Notes: generated by a model not told the origin, from the letters alone. DNA of 64,000 bases from Vermamoeba vermiformis (GCA_045837725.1 JBEWZL010000267.1:124001-188000); one strand, 5' to 3'; positions 24,361 to 37,050 are shown, counted from the stretch's first letter. A program made the numbers and translations.

Positions 24361-27300
24361 ATGTCGCAAGCTCAGAAACGAAAAATCGAAGCCCAACCGG
24401 TTCGATCTCCTAAGAAACAAAAGACTGGTGGCCCAGCGCCAGCATCTCAGCCTCCAGCGCCCAAATACAATGACGCTGATTTCGAGATCCACAAAGAAGA
24501 AAATGCGCGTGCGAGAGCTACTTGGACGAGACCTGCGTTGAAGGGTCCTATCAACCCTGCTACCGACTCTATTTGTAAGAATAATAATTATTAATTATTT
24601 TTCAAAATTGCTAGAAATTCTAGCTCGCGATATTACGTGATATTAATGTAGGCATTATTTTTAAAATAGGCTTCCAACAAATGGACGTCGATTACACGGT
24701 TGGTGAGCCTCATCCTAAGATCTCCGTAGGAAGTTCTGAAAAGCACATTCCTGTTATCAGAATGTTCGGTATTACCGAAGAAGGACACTCAGTATTGGCA
24801 AACGTTTACGGATTTTTGCCTTATTTATTCGTCCCTGTTCCGAACAGTTGGTATAAACTCGTTGCGGATTCGAACGAGCAACTTCGTGTCTGCAGCGCTT
24901 TGAGAAAGGTGTTGAACGTAAGTACATTTCGCGGAAATTATCAGCGACACGTGTCTGATATCTTTTTAGGGTATGATGGCGAACTCTGGCTCAAGCTATC
25001 GCGGCGAGACTGTCGATAACTACGTGCTTGCCGTTACAGTTGAACAAAAGGCTCCGATCATGTTTTACACTGGCGGACGCAAATTCCCATTCTTCCGCAT
25101 TACCATGGCCTTGCCTAAGCACGTTGCAACTGCAAGAGGTATGAAAATAGCGTTTAAAAGTTTGAGAAAGTTCGCGAGATCGAGATCTAACGCGATGAAT
25201 TTCTAGGTATTTTGGAGCAAGGATTCCACGTGGCTGAAGTTGGTAGATTCGAGACTGAATGCACTTACGAATCAAATATTGCTTTTGCCCTTCGTTTCAT
25301 GATTGACACGGACATTGTCGGAGGCAACTGGGTCGAAGTGCCTAAAGGCAAATACATGCTATGTGAGAACAAGAACTCCAACTCGCAGATTGAAATTGAC
25401 GTCTCGTACGAAGAACTCATCAGCCACAAGCCTGTTGGTGATTGGGGCAAATTGGCGCCAATGCGAATTCTTTCTTTTGGTAAGGCTAGCGATGATATTA
25501 TTTGCTTATATCGATGTATTAACATCATAATAGATATTGAGTGCGCTGGTCGAGATGGTATTTTCCCTGAGCCTGACCAAGACCCGGTCATTCAGATCGC
25601 CAACTTTGTGACTATTCAAGGCCAAGACGCGCCGTTTGTTAAGAACGTTTTCGTGCTTGGAACGTGCGCGCCGTTGGTCGGATCAGATGTCCGTTGTTTC
25701 AAGACTGAAAAGGAAATGCTCAAGGCTTGGAGAGATTTCATAGTCGAGGTGGATCCCGATATTTTGACCGGCTACAACATTCTCAACTTCGATATTCCTT
25801 ATTTGTTCGATAGAGCCGAGAAGTTGGGCGTTAAGGAATTCCCTAAAATGTGCCGTATCGTCGATCATCCTACCAAGATCAAGAAATCCACTTTCTCATC
25901 CAAGGCTTACGGAACTCGCGAAACCAACCAAATTAATATCCTTAATACAAATATATTAATTAGTGCAACATATTCAATATTACACCTATTTTCCTTAACT
26001 ACAGATCTTACGCATGTTTGGACGAGTCTTCTTCGATGTACTTCAAGCCATTCAACGAGACCACAAACTTCGCTCGTACACGCTCAACTCCGTATCAGCC
26101 GAGTTCTTGGGCGAGCAGAAAGAAGACGTGCACTACTCGATCATTTCTAAGCTTCACAACGGTTCGCCGGAGGACAGACGTCGTCTAGCCGCGTACTGTC
26201 TTAAGGACGCGTACTTGCCTCAACGTCTCATCTCCAAGCTGATGTGCATCATTAACTACATTGAGATGGCACGTGTCACAGGTGTGCCATTCTCGTACCT
26301 CTTGACACGTGGCCAGAGCATCAAAGTTGTCTCGCAGTTGTACCGCCGCGCTAAGACTGACGGCCTCTTAGTTCCTACTAACAAGAGCGACAGTAAGTTT
26401 GCAACTATTTCGCAAAATCAAAGGCGTAACCTGATTGATCTATTTTTAGAAACCGAACAATCGTACACTGGTGCGGTCGTTATTGAGCCTTCAAAGGGTT
26501 ATTACGACGAGCCTGTTGCTACGCTCGACTTTTCGTCTCTGTATCCTTCGATTATGATGGCCCACAACTTGTGTTATTCAAGTTTGTTGATGTCACGTAA
26601 CGAGATGCAGACTCTCGGTCTGAAACCTGAAGACGTTACTCACACTCCTGCTGGTCGTAAGTTACCTCTTAATATGATAGTCTCTACCCATACTCACATC
26701 GCTTCAAGATTACTTCGTCAAGAAGACCGTCTGGAAGGGTATCTTGCCTCAAATTTTGGAAGATCTGATCGAAGCTCGTAAGCAAGCTAAGAAGGATTTG
26801 GCTTCTGAGAAAGATCCGTTTAAGAAGGCAGTATTGGACGGTCGTCAATTAGCCTTGAAGGTAAGGATAAGAGGCACTTTTAGAACTGATACTAATTTAT
26901 TTTTTAGATCTCGGCCAACTCTGTGTACGGTTTTACTGGTGCTACTGTCGGTCAATTGCCTTGTATTCAAATTTCCGAGTCCGTCACTTCATACGGTCGA
27001 GACATGATTCAGTTGACTGCTGACGTGAGTTTTCAAGCGAAAACGCATCCGTTACAAATCCGGATCTTAACTTTTTTATATTTAGCTCGTTAAGAAGGAA
27101 TACACCGTTGCCAACGGCTACGAGAAGGACGCTAAGGTCATTTACGGAGATACAGACTCTGTTATGATCGTCTTTGGTACGAAGGATGTTGAGAGCACCA
27201 TGAAGCTCGGCAGAGAGGCCGCAAAATTCATCAGCTCGAAATTCTTGCGGCCTATTCAATTGGAGTTCGAAAAGGTGTATTATCCTTACTTGCTGATCTC

Positions 27301-28533
27301 TAAGAAGAAATACGCCGGCTTGTTTTGGACCAAGCCTGAGAAATGGGACAAACTCGACGCTAAGGGTATTGAGGTACGTTACATTTTCAGAGATTATTTC
27401 CTTATTTGGTAAGCACACCGGCTAACAACATTGTTTTGCAGTCCGTTCGTCGTGATAACTGCCCGTTGGTCAAGTATGTCATCGATACTTGTCTCCGTAA
27501 GGTCTTGATCGATAGAGACGTCGAGGGCGCTGTCGAGTAAGTACAAAATTTATCAATTTTATTAGGAACAAAATCTCGCTGGGAGATAAATTTTTCATTC
27601 GTACTGGAATTTGTAGCTTTGCTACAGGCTACCTAGCTACTTTTTTATTCTTACTCGTTGTATTAATAATGTGCATTGTACAGGTTTACTAAGGACGTAA
27701 TTCGTGACTTGCTTTGCAATCGATTGGATCTGTCGCTGCTGGTGATTACAAAGGCGTTGTCGAAGAGCGAGGAAGATTACGCTACTAAACAAGCACACAG
27801 TGCCTTAGCTGAACGTATGCGCGAACGTAACGCCGCAACGGCACCTCAACTCGGTGATCGTGTGCCGTACGTTATTATTCGTGGTCCTAAGAACGCGAAG
27901 GCCTACGAGAAGTCGGAAGATCCGATCTGGGTGTTGGACAACAACATTCCTTTGGACACCAACTACTATTTGGAACATCAATTGAGCGAGCCTTTAGTAC
28001 GTCTGTTCAGTCCATTGTTCGAAAACCCTCGTACTGTCTTCTGTAAGTAGATCCAGATCTAACGTTTGACATGTGTCATTTTTATTAATAACAACGTTTT
28101 AGTGCAAGGAGAACATACCCGTACGATCTCATTGCCCACGCCTAAGAACATTAAGGGTGGCATTGTCGGTTTCACTAAAGTCAAAGAGACTTGCATGGGT
28201 TGCCGTGCTACGCTCGAAAACGACGAAAAGACACTTTGCGCTCATTGCCGTGAACACGCACCCGAGATTTTCCACAAGCATCTCAATTTGGTGCAACAAA
28301 AAGAACGCGAGTTCACTAGCTTGTGGACTCAATGCCAGAACTGCCAAGGCTCGTTGCATCAAGAAGTTTTGTGCTCTGCGTAAGTACCGCTAGATCCACT
28401 ATTTTAACCTTTTGATTATTAATACCGTTGTACCTATAGTCGAGATTGCCCTATTTTCTACATGCGCACTAAAGTTCAAAAAGATCTGAAGGACGCGCGT
28501 AAAGCCTTGGAACGATTTGATATTTCGTGGTAA
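24361..28533 (+). CDS. POLD1: DNA polymerase delta catalytic subunit
   Basis: Fourteen exons chain perfectly to 1091 residues, close to the usual length of about 1100. Start [19 protein letters not shown] is a typical basic N-terminus. Proofreading exonuclease motifs: DIEC near residue 302, NFDIPY near 388, YCLKDAYL near 490. Polymerase motifs: [11 protein letters not shown] near 589, B NSVYGFTG near 690, C YGDTDSV near 741. The C-terminus has the zinc module (CMGC...CAHC) and the iron-sulphur module (CQNC...CSARDC). It replicates the lagging strand with PCNA. Exon borders: 24574, 24670-24917, 24970-25138, 25207-25479, 25534-25935, 26012-26392, 26450-26656, 26709-26860, 26908-27024, 27086-27373, 27442-27536, 27684-28042, 28103-28379, 28440-28533. 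The fifth intron is AT-AC. Confidence 0.97.
25936..26011 (+). other. U12-type AT-AC intron in POLD1
   Basis: The 76 bp intron begins ATATCCTTAA, matching the U12 donor consensus. It contains TTTTCCTTAAC, the full U12 branch-site consensus, and ends TTAC 13 bases after the branch A. No GT...AG pair restores the frame here. The AT-AC join gives [14 protein letters not shown], which lines up with the conserved ETKxxSMxGRVQMD region of POLD1 without a gap. Confidence 0.9.
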
Positions 28534-28784
28534 AACTGCATCTCCTTGCTGTTATAACATGTATTATAGTATGATAGATTAATAGTAATGATTGTAATAT
28601 TAGTTTGTAGCTAATATAACAATAATAAAGTGTTCGATAACTAAAATTGGATCCGATTGATTTTGAATTCGATTGGGGGTTTATATTAAACAAAAAAAGG
28701 GTAAAAATGGCCTATTTAGACCGAGTATTTCGCAAAAAATTATATTATACCATTCACAGACTGATTTAAACCGATCAGTTTCGT

Positions 28785-29621
28785 CTAATCCTGCATCTGC
28801 TCGGAAGCTGATTTCTTCTTGTTGGTAATTGTTTTCTTCTTGGTAGGAGCAACTGCGTTGATTTCGACGGTAGCCTTCTTGCGCAATGAAGCAGGAGCTT
28901 CGATGAGGCTGATGTTCTGTTGCAACTCGCGCAAAGCGGCTTGCTTTTCTCTTCTTCTGTTGCCTCTGAATCTGCAGATGTTGCAAAAAACCGGCGTTAA
29001 TAATCGTAAAATTATAATTGTATTTTTTACAACGTACCTGTAAGTGTAGAAATCGATTTCGCGTTTTTGCTTGATTTCGGCGATTCGCTTCATGGCACGG
29101 ATGGTGGCTTCCATGCGTTCTCTGTTGTACTTGAGCGGTCTGTTTCTTCTCTTTTCGAAGTCCAAGGTAGAGTCCTATGATTGGATTGCATAAATACGCG
29201 ATCGAGCTTGGATTCAAATCTGCGGTTCGCGATCGAATCAGATCCAAAACTTACGATGGTCATTTCCTTGTTGTGTGATCTTCTGAAAGCCTTTGTCCAT
29301 CGCACCTTTCTCGGGTTACGCTTCATCTTAAAGTTCTTGGTGCATTTTGATCGGCAGAATCGAAATACCTAAAAGTGGATCGACGATGCGTTAGAAAAAA
29401 TAAATAATAATAGCTCAAAAATTATGATGTTACGAGTATATAATTTTAGTGATGTCTAAATAATATTATTCGAGCAGAATCTTAATTTAGATCGTTATTA
29501 TTTCTGCATCGCAAAAATTTCTCGGTAGCCCCGATCTTACCTTGCAGTCGTTACGAACGAATACTTGGCCATGTCCAGGATAAATAGGACTGCCACAGAA
29601 CCAACACTTTTCAATTCTCAT
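28785..29621 (-). CDS. RLP24: Ribosome biogenesis protein RLP24 (RSL24D1)
   Basis: Exons 29621-29541, 29368-29255, 29174-29038 and 28971-28785 give 172 residues. The sequence begins [18 protein letters not shown], continues [16 protein letters not shown] (the C4 zinc site), then [19 protein letters not shown] and [14 protein letters not shown]. These are hallmarks of the pre-60S factor RLP24 rather than eL24. It acts in nucleolar and cytoplasmic 60S maturation and is later exchanged for eL24. The tail is Lys-rich. It converges on POLD1 with about 250 bp between stops and diverges from TIM10 with 129 bp between starts. Confidence 0.93.
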
Positions 29622-29750
29622 GGCTGTGTTGTGTTATACAAACCGATCAAATAATTTTGTTTGATCAAAAATGCATTAGACCCTTTTTTAGTTTTCAAAA
29701 CAGCACATCACGTCAATTAATAAGATCTGTATTAATACACACATATAACA

Positions 29751-30288
29751 ATGGCTTTGCCTGGTTTGGAAGGAATGGGCGCTCAGATGACCGTCGAAGA
29801 AATCGAAGGCGTGACTGGAATGTTCAACAAGTGCGTAATCAATGGTTTAATTTATATTTAAGCTAATATTTGCATATATACACGTGAAATAATATTTATA
29901 CGAATTTATTTGCATATTTACAATTTTTATCGAATTTTTTATTGCATCTGGATCTGGATCTTTTTTACATTCGTGAATTCAAACTTGTTATTAATATCTA
30001 ACGATATATATAATTCAGATTAGCCGATATGTGCTACAAGAAGTGCGTTCCTCGTCTTCGTGAACCTGAGTTCACTGTCGCTGAAGGCAGCTGCGTCGAT
30101 CGCTGTGTCGTTAAGTACATGGAAGTCCATCAAAAGGTACTAATAATACATTAATATATGATAAATTATAAAGCTATATTCGATTGATCGTAAATTTCGC
30201 TAACGGATCTGGCTTTTAGATCGGACAACGTTTGGGAGCTCAGATGGGCGCTGCTGGCGGTGGAATTAGTCTTCCTGGCATGCAATAA
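29751..30288 (+). CDS. TIM10: Mitochondrial intermembrane chaperone TIM10
   Basis: Exons 29751-29830, 30019-30136 and 30220-30288 give 88 residues. The twin CX3C motifs are C32-x3-C36 and C52-x3-C56 (MCYKKC; SCVDRC) with 15 residues between, as in small TIM chaperones. The downstream KYMEVHQKIGQRL matches TIM10 best among TIM8/9/10/13. It escorts hydrophobic precursors through the intermembrane space as a TIM9-TIM10 hexamer. The start follows a short A/T-rich flank shared with the divergent RLP24 gene. Confidence 0.87.
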
Positions 30289-30473
30289 ATGTAAATATAT
30301 CATTAGAATAAATAATCTTACTATACTGAGGTTTACAGCAAATAGGACAATCCGGCAAAGCCAGATTTCAAACTTTTTTTGGCGCCTGAATTTCTATTTT
30401 GCTGTTTTAATTTCTTTTATTATAAGACCACGAACGTTAATTATAGGAGTAAGGTCAATATAGAGCTGGTAGT

Positions 30474-33233
30474 ATGGACCTGACATTGGACGAGAACGCG
30501 CTACGTGATGAAGGAATTATCAGATCTTCGGAAGATGGTCATGAAACAGTGCGGGAATTACGCAATAATAGGATAGATATTACGGAAAGACTATTTAAGG
30601 TATCATTTAACTCAAGAGTCATGTTAAAATGCGAATCTGATCGGTTTTTTTCTGCAGACTTTGGTGCGTGACTTGCGCGTTACTAAAGAACAGGAAAATA
30701 TGTTTAACATTATTAAAGACCATAATATATCACCAGAGTATAATAAGAAGCTCGGAGAGATTCTGAAAAAGACCGCCGAAATACATCTCAAGGTACATCT
30801 AGCGAACGGCAACCAAATCATGAATAACCTATTATTAATGATATAACCTTATGCTTAGATAACTCAATTCTTCCAAATGGATCGTAATGGATTCTTCTGG
30901 CTCACTAATATTTATCTTCCGTTGTTAAACGAGATCTCGTTACACGGAGTTATCAGCGGGTATGCAGCCTTTATATATGAATATAAATTAATAGTAACGG
31001 TTAGACAATCAAAGTTGGCCATAGAAGCTGCTACACGACAAGAAAAAACACGACAAATTTTCCGCGAAGGAATTACGCCGGATCTATGCGACGGATGGTT
31101 CTTAAAAATGGCTGAGAAAACGACTGATAGCAATAAGAGCGATTGTATATTGCGTACTCCTCTCGGAGAAACAATATATCTAAGTCAAATACCAACGCTG
31201 AACGAATTTTGTGGCGATGCAAATATTCTCGTGCCAGATCTCTTCGTTGAAATCAAACAAGACGGCAAATCTAACGCCGATAAGTACGATTATAGGCATC
31301 CGTGTAGTATAATGACTATATACTAACGTTAATAGTAGGGCGAAGTTACATCTTTTGATGGGCCAATCAGCGCGTCTGTTCGCGGATGTGGTCAAACAAT
31401 ACCCACTCATCTTTGGACTGACCTGCGAGGCACATATTATTACTGGCTACGTCGCCTATATCAACTCGAATGGTACTTTAAAGTCTTCTACGATTAGTGA
31501 GTTTTCAAAGGGAAGTGCAGATCCAGCAGCGATCAGATCCGAGCAAAACAAAATCGATCAGAAAATTGCCACGGAGGATAATCAAGAGCCTTATACACAA
31601 ATACCATCTTATTATCAGATAATAGAGCCTTTATTAGCGCCTAATTCACAAGATGAATTGACCGGCGCTCAAGCGGATCCAGCACTTCCCGTTCACGTAC
31701 ATCATTTATGGACGGTGGATTTAAACGACCCAACTAATTACATGCTCCTTGCAGGCCATTTAGCAAAAGTATACAAGATTAGGTACGTCATAAAGCTATA
31801 GATATACTTTGTCGCCTAATATATTTGCAGATTGAACCAATTTAGAAATTGGCGCGAGAGCGACGCCGTAAAAAATCTTCCATTTCAAAAACCCGAGCAA
31901 AAACAATCGCAAAAGCCAAATGAAGATATTATCGATGCAAATGAGTCATATTCAAGTTCGTCAAGTGGATCCGGGTGCAATCAAAGTACCGACAAGAACA
32001 ACGAACATAAGACACCAACGAAATTAATTGACTTTTTAAGCAAGTATGGATTTACACCACGTGACGGCTATAACCTTAGCGTAAGCAATAATAATACTAA
32101 TAAGAAGGTGATTTTTATTAACGAGTGTTTTAGGGCGGAAATACGTTTGTTTTTCGTGGATGTATGACGGAGAGCGGATCTGCAGCAATGTTCAAAGGGT
32201 TTAAGTACCTCGATGATTTTGCAGCAGAGTTATTTGTGTACGAGCACTTAATGAAAACAGACTACAAACACATGCCTAAAATGTTCAAGTACGAAGGCAC
32301 CGAGGATCTGTGTTACATTATCGCTGAGGACCTTGGCGATGAATCCTTGAAATTTTATACGAAAAACGACGTTAAGTTATTTGCGCTTGATTTGCTCACG
32401 GTAAGCGTTGAAATTAAACTAGTATTAATGGTAAAATTATCTTTTTTTCGGGATCCACCGAAATAATTTAACTTTTTTGCAAAAGTACTAAAGTACGTCA
32501 TATAGAACTAGTTATATTGATTTTGTATTAAGGTAACGAAGGTACTTACAGCAAGTAATTGTTGTTATTTTTAGGCAGTGGATGCGTTGCACAAAAGGCG
32601 AGTCATTCACGGCGATTTGAAGCCTAGTAACTTGCGGTACTTAAAAGATAAGCGTATCGTCAAGGTATTTGATTTCACTTATTCATCGAGCGTTAAGTAC
32701 ACTCATCTAGCGTAAGTACAAGACAATAATAATTAAAAAATTATTTATTTCCAAATTAGGGCTGAATGCCTCGGTTACACGCACGGTTATGTATCGCCTG
32801 AAGTGTTAGCCACGAATCAAGTTACAATTGCCGATGACATGTTCTCCGTTGGAATGATCTTGGCTTCAATCGTACGTACTAGTTATTACTAAATAAGGAA
32901 ATATTATGAGAACAATAGCCAGATCTGCAAATCGTTTTCATAAAAAAATGAAATAACGTTTATAAATTCCTAATTAGGTGTATGAATTCAAACCGAAGAA
33001 CGATGACGATTACAAACGGGTCCGCAACAAGATTGAATCGAATGAATTGACGCCGTTATGCAGTCCGTCAATGCTGGATCTGATTGATCAATTATTGAAG
33101 CCTGCGACAGGTAATAAGAGCTCTTATTTAAAACTTCCTTATTGATGGATCCATTAATAATGATCTGTTTAAAGAGCGAATATCAGCCAAACAAGCGTTG
33201 GATTCTCGTTTATTTGTATCTGACGAGATATAA
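30474..33233 (+). CDS. Nuclease-like/protein kinase fusion gene 1
   Basis: Ten exons chain to 696 residues: 30474-30599, 30658-30792, 30859-31283, 31336-31782, 31831-32080, 32134-32400, 32575-32711, 32760-32871, 32978-33110, 33175-33233. Residues 1-90 are helical and charged. The next 300 include VPDLFVEIK followed by a helix with GQSARLFADVVKQYP, reminiscent of a PD-(D/E)XK-like domain (inference). A Ser/Asn-rich linker leads to a kinase domain: candidate Lys in AMFKGF, catalytic loop VIHGDLKPSN, DFT instead of DFG, then YVSPEV for APE. Arg of HRD is Gly. One of five such genes here; possibly effector-like. Partner and substrate unknown. Confidence 0.75.
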
Positions 33234-33378
33234 AGAATAAATCTCGCGTGGAGATTAACGCGTTAATTGCTTTCGAAAACAGATTTCGTTTTTTCAGATC
33301 TACCTGTAGACATTTGTAAACAGCGAATGTGAGCTTCAGAGTATTAAATGCGTTTATTTACATTGTTTTTATATGCTT

Positions 33379-33903
33379 CTAAGCGATTGTTTCGTATTTC
33401 GGTAAAGATCCGGTGTCTTTGGCTAGTTTGGCTCCTCTTGCCAATAAAAATGTTTCGATGCTGTATAGCAGTAGCCTCGCGAAGCTATATATGACAATAA
33501 ACGCCATATCGTCCGCTAGTACTGTTTTTGGGATCACGAACCATTGAAAGATCAAATCCACAATGCAGATGGCTGTTGAAAGTCCACAAGCAACGGATCC
33601 AGCCAATAAAAATTTGAACCTTCCGTTGATGCTTGATGCTACAGCTATAACAGCACTAATGATCAATAAAGCGACCGCTGAATTGGTCAAAATGTCCATT
33701 TGAATCCATTCACCAAAACGCTTGCCAATAGCAGTGAAGTTTATTCCTTGAATAAATAGGAAAAAATCCTTCAATTCATGGTCATTATTATCCGCTGCTG
33801 GTTGAATCGCCAAGAATATCAGATGCAGCACCACTGAAGCGGATGAAATAATTAGCACGTAGATCGAAAACTGCTGCAGCCACTCGATGAAGCTCTTGCC
33901 CAT
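33379..33903 (-). CDS. Four-span membrane protein
   Basis: Single exon, 174 residues, with four hydrophobic spans at about residues 12-32, 74-95, 99-122 and 128-155 (for example SIYVLIISSASVVLHLIFL). The tail ends GSLPKYETIA, containing a YxxI-like sorting motif. It converges on the kinase gene ending at 33233. The topology resembles MARVEL or tetraspan-like proteins, but no signature motif allows a name. Confidence 0.7.
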   Translation of the reverse strand: MGKSFIEWLQQFSIYVLIISSASVVLHLIFLAIQPAADNNDHELKDFFLFIQGINFTAIGKRFGEWIQMDILTNSAVALLIISAVIAVASSINGRFKFLLAGSVACGLSTAICIVDLIFQWFVIPKTVLADDMAFIVIYSFARLLLYSIETFLLARGAKLAKDTGSLPKYETIA

Positions 33904-34434
33904 TTGTATAATATCTACATGAATAAGAATATTCTAATTTGTGCAACGATGTGTCCTGTTGTCACGTAAAATCGAAATTGAAAAAACAAAAAAAATCTAC
34001 GCCAGCTGACACTTTGGCCCTATCTATAGGTGTAACCTTATACCAACTATACAAGCTGCAATTAATGAATTGTTTAACTTGACAATTGTTGTTACAGAAC
34101 CCTACCGAATTGTTGTTGAAGATCGGTTCAAATTGAAAGATCTCCAGAAATGTCTACGACGCGCTAAAAATACTAGGTACCATTGATAATATACTTCATT
34201 TGATTAACAGAACGACCGTAGGTCCTTTCGGCATTTAGCGGAGGAACGAATCTCGGCCGATCAGTTTCTTTTCTAGCTGTAACCGAACTTCTGCAGTATA
34301 ATAAGCATCAAAATAATATGCTTTGCCTAGTGGTTAATTGCATCTATTTTGCGCCCATAAAAATCAATTGGAGTAGCAGACCTAGATTCGTAGTGACACA
34401 TCCAGAGCCTTTATTTCTAGTTTATACGCTATTG
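33904..34434. other. Intergenic stretch
   Basis: Between the four-span protein start and the end of the F-box gene. A/T-rich, no open frame or repeat that I can support. Confidence 0.5.
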
Positions 34435-35473
34435 TTACTTATTTTTGTTTCTTAATACCACTTTTGGCATCAAAATGAACTCAAATACGCCCTCTATATT
34501 ATTCTTGTAGTATCTGCCTTTAAAAACGCCCGTTTCCGGATCTAACTTTCCTTCGTAATAATACGGATATTGTTCGTAGTTATAATACTCTTCAATATTA
34601 ACATTAAAATCATCGGTAATCGTTCCTAGCCATCTGTTCATAATTAAAGTTATTAGTATCGATATTTTTTCGATTTTTGTAGCGGATCCAATTTCCATTT
34701 TGAAAAGGAACGCAATTTTTCCTTAATAATTGGTACTATAGTATTATTATCGATAATATAGACCTTTATAACGTAAAAATTTTAATATTTTAGCTTTCTA
34801 ACGGATCAAATCCGAAAGACTTAAATTTTTCGTCGGATCTTACCTTGCGTGATACTCGTTGAAAAATTTAATATATTTCCCTTCACCCATAAATCCTTTT
34901 TCATCGAACGCAAGCAGCATTTCAGTCAATTCGGCTTTTTGATCTGTTTTTTTGGTGTTTTGTGTATTTCCCGTAGCGTTAAAAAGCTCTAAAATGAAAT
35001 AATTAAATAATTAAATAAGCAATATATATATATATCTTACTTTGAGTCATATAGATGTATTTGAAGGTCCTGTTTTTTTGCTGCATCCGACCTGAAAGCA
35101 GTCTTCGATTTTTAAATTTACATTTTTGTTGCCATAAATAACCATTCGGTAGAGTATTATTATAGAATTGTTTGCATACTTTAGGCGCTACTACAGATAG
35201 CGTGTACGTATTGCATCGTAAAAAAATTGAAAATAAAATTTCATCCGGTAAGACTTGTTCAAAGTCTTCAAAAAGCGTTCCTTCTTGCCTAGTACTACCA
35301 CTTGTATTATTTCGTAATTTTTTAGCTGATGAAATCGCGATGGCTTCGGTTTCGTCCGTTTGTGGAACATCTTCAAGCTGCTCTTTGCCACTGGCTTGAG
35401 CGCGACTCTTTTTCTTATTTTTGCCATATTTACCGTGCTGGTTATTTTGTTCGTACGTAGTTTTGTTGCCCAT
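34435..35473 (-). CDS. F-box protein with a C-terminal beta-type domain
   Basis: Exons 35473-35041, 34988-34844 and 34633-34435 give 258 residues. A basic, Ser/Gln-rich N-terminus precedes an F-box at about 75-120 (QVLPDEILFSIFL, then VAPKVCKQFYNN). The last exon reads WLGTITDDFN followed by YYEGKLDPETGVFKGRYY and IEGVFEFILM. That Trp-Gly...Gly...IEG pattern is found in C-terminal domains of amoebal and fungal F-box proteins. Probable SCF adaptor. The 210 bp intron 2 contains a second open frame that starts with ATG but does not join in phase, so I left it out. Confidence 0.72.
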
Positions 35474-35860
35474 TGATATAGCTTGCGAAAATAAAAGGAA
35501 AAAAATCGAACTCGGTAATTGCGACTGCTTGACGGACGGCGAAATTTGGCGAATCAAGTTCTGTACATTAATATCAAAAGATATACTAGACAGAACTATC
35601 ATTGTAGTCGTAATTGTCGCAGTTTACGATCCAGATCAGATCCGCAGGTTTTCGACGCTCCAGAGCATGCGGATACTAAAACGTTACCACCGCAGACTCC
35701 ACTGACTTTGTTACCATGTATAGAAAATCACGTGGTATGCTGCAAACACGTGACAGACAAATCTGTTTTGGGCAAGTTTACTTCAGGAGGTTATAAATAG
35801 TTAGTGTCAAATCTCTTCGCCAATGACAACCACAATACAACAGTAGTTGACTAAATCTAA
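35474..35860. other. Divergent promoter region
   Basis: Lies between the F-box gene start (35473, minus) and the next gene start (35861, plus). It contains two overlapping chance frames and no recognised motif besides several GATC words. Confidence 0.4.
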
Positions 35861-37050
35861 ATGGCTGCCGAGGCACGGATTGGTCCTTTTGTAGTTGAAG
35901 GGATCGATTTTGCAACAAATGACGGTAGCTTTGTTGTAGATGCGAAAAAAGTGCAGTATAACATGAGCATTCAACCTGAATCGTTCGAAACGTATGTATA
36001 ATAATTAATTAACAAGTCTAAAGTAAATACAATTTAAATTTGATTTTTAACAATTATTATTTCCAGTGCGATCAGGCGTCTTGGGTTAGGATGTATTACT
36101 TATCAAAACGTTTACGTTTTCTACGTCCGCAGTGATAGGGAGTCCAAGACCGAGGGACAAGGCAAAAAAGTAGCTGAAATCCGCCTGAAACTTGAAGGTA
36201 ATATTTAAAAATAGGATAAAATTGAATTTACCTTATAATTATCATCATTTATAGACCTGTATAAGAAAAAGCACCCGAATGACGAGTTTAAAATCTATAC
36301 AAAAGAGTCGCCCTTAAAAATCTCTCAAGAAACGAAAGCTCGGATCGCGAAACACCCATGGCTTCATCTAGGACCTCACTGCTTCAATCCAAATCCCGCC
36401 AATAAAAACAGCAGCGGCTGCATAGCGAGCTATAGCACGCCGGACTTTTCGTTTCCCACCACGCCCAATGGCAACTTCCCATCTACACCGCCACTCCCGC
36501 CAGTAGTCCTCGTGACGAACGAATATCAAGGCTACATTCCCACGCCTCCCACTACGAGTACTAAGCTCAAGTGGGTTAATACAACAAACCTCCAAAAAAA
36601 ACGAAACTTCATGACGGCGCAAAAACCTTTAAAAGTACCGCAGAAACGACGTCAGCCATTCCTAGACGAACAAATTTCTCGTACGAGAAGCAAAATACCT
36701 CCAGTCACGGTCGATCCTGCACCATCCCAACACGTGTTGCTTTGGCAGAAGATCGATCCCGACGAAGAGATGCGCAACTTGCTGACGCAAGAAGTGTTCG
36801 ATGAGATTTTAGCGCAAGAAGATGACGCTGAAATCCTCGAGTTAGTGGCTCAACTCAACGCTAACCCTCCCAGAACTACGCACAACGGCGATGTTAACAA
36901 TAATTGCAACAAGGCGAAGGAACCAGAGGAAGTAAGTAACTATTCAATAAGACAATACTGAGACTTACGACGTTTTTTTAGACCGATCAAGTGCTCCAGT
37001 TTTGCTATATTAGTGGCTGTTCATGCGCCGCTAAAGCTTATGTGCGGTAA
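35861..37050 (+). CDS. Uncharacterised Pro/Thr-rich protein
   Basis: Exons 35861-35991, 36067-36197, 36255-36931 and 36982-37050 give 335 residues. The first 140 residues look folded (GPFVVEGIDFATND; LGCITYQNVYVFYVRSD). The middle is Pro/Thr-rich (STPDFSFPTTP; PTPPTTST) and the C-terminal part is acidic and helical (DEEMRNLLTQEVFDEILAQ). I do not recognise the family. It could be a scaffold or transcription-related protein, but there is no direct evidence. Confidence 0.7.

Noticed and set aside
34640-34735. ATG-led open frame extending upstream of the last exon of the F-box gene
   Set aside because: It does not join exon 2 in phase, while a branch-site and acceptor just downstream do; it lies in the intron.
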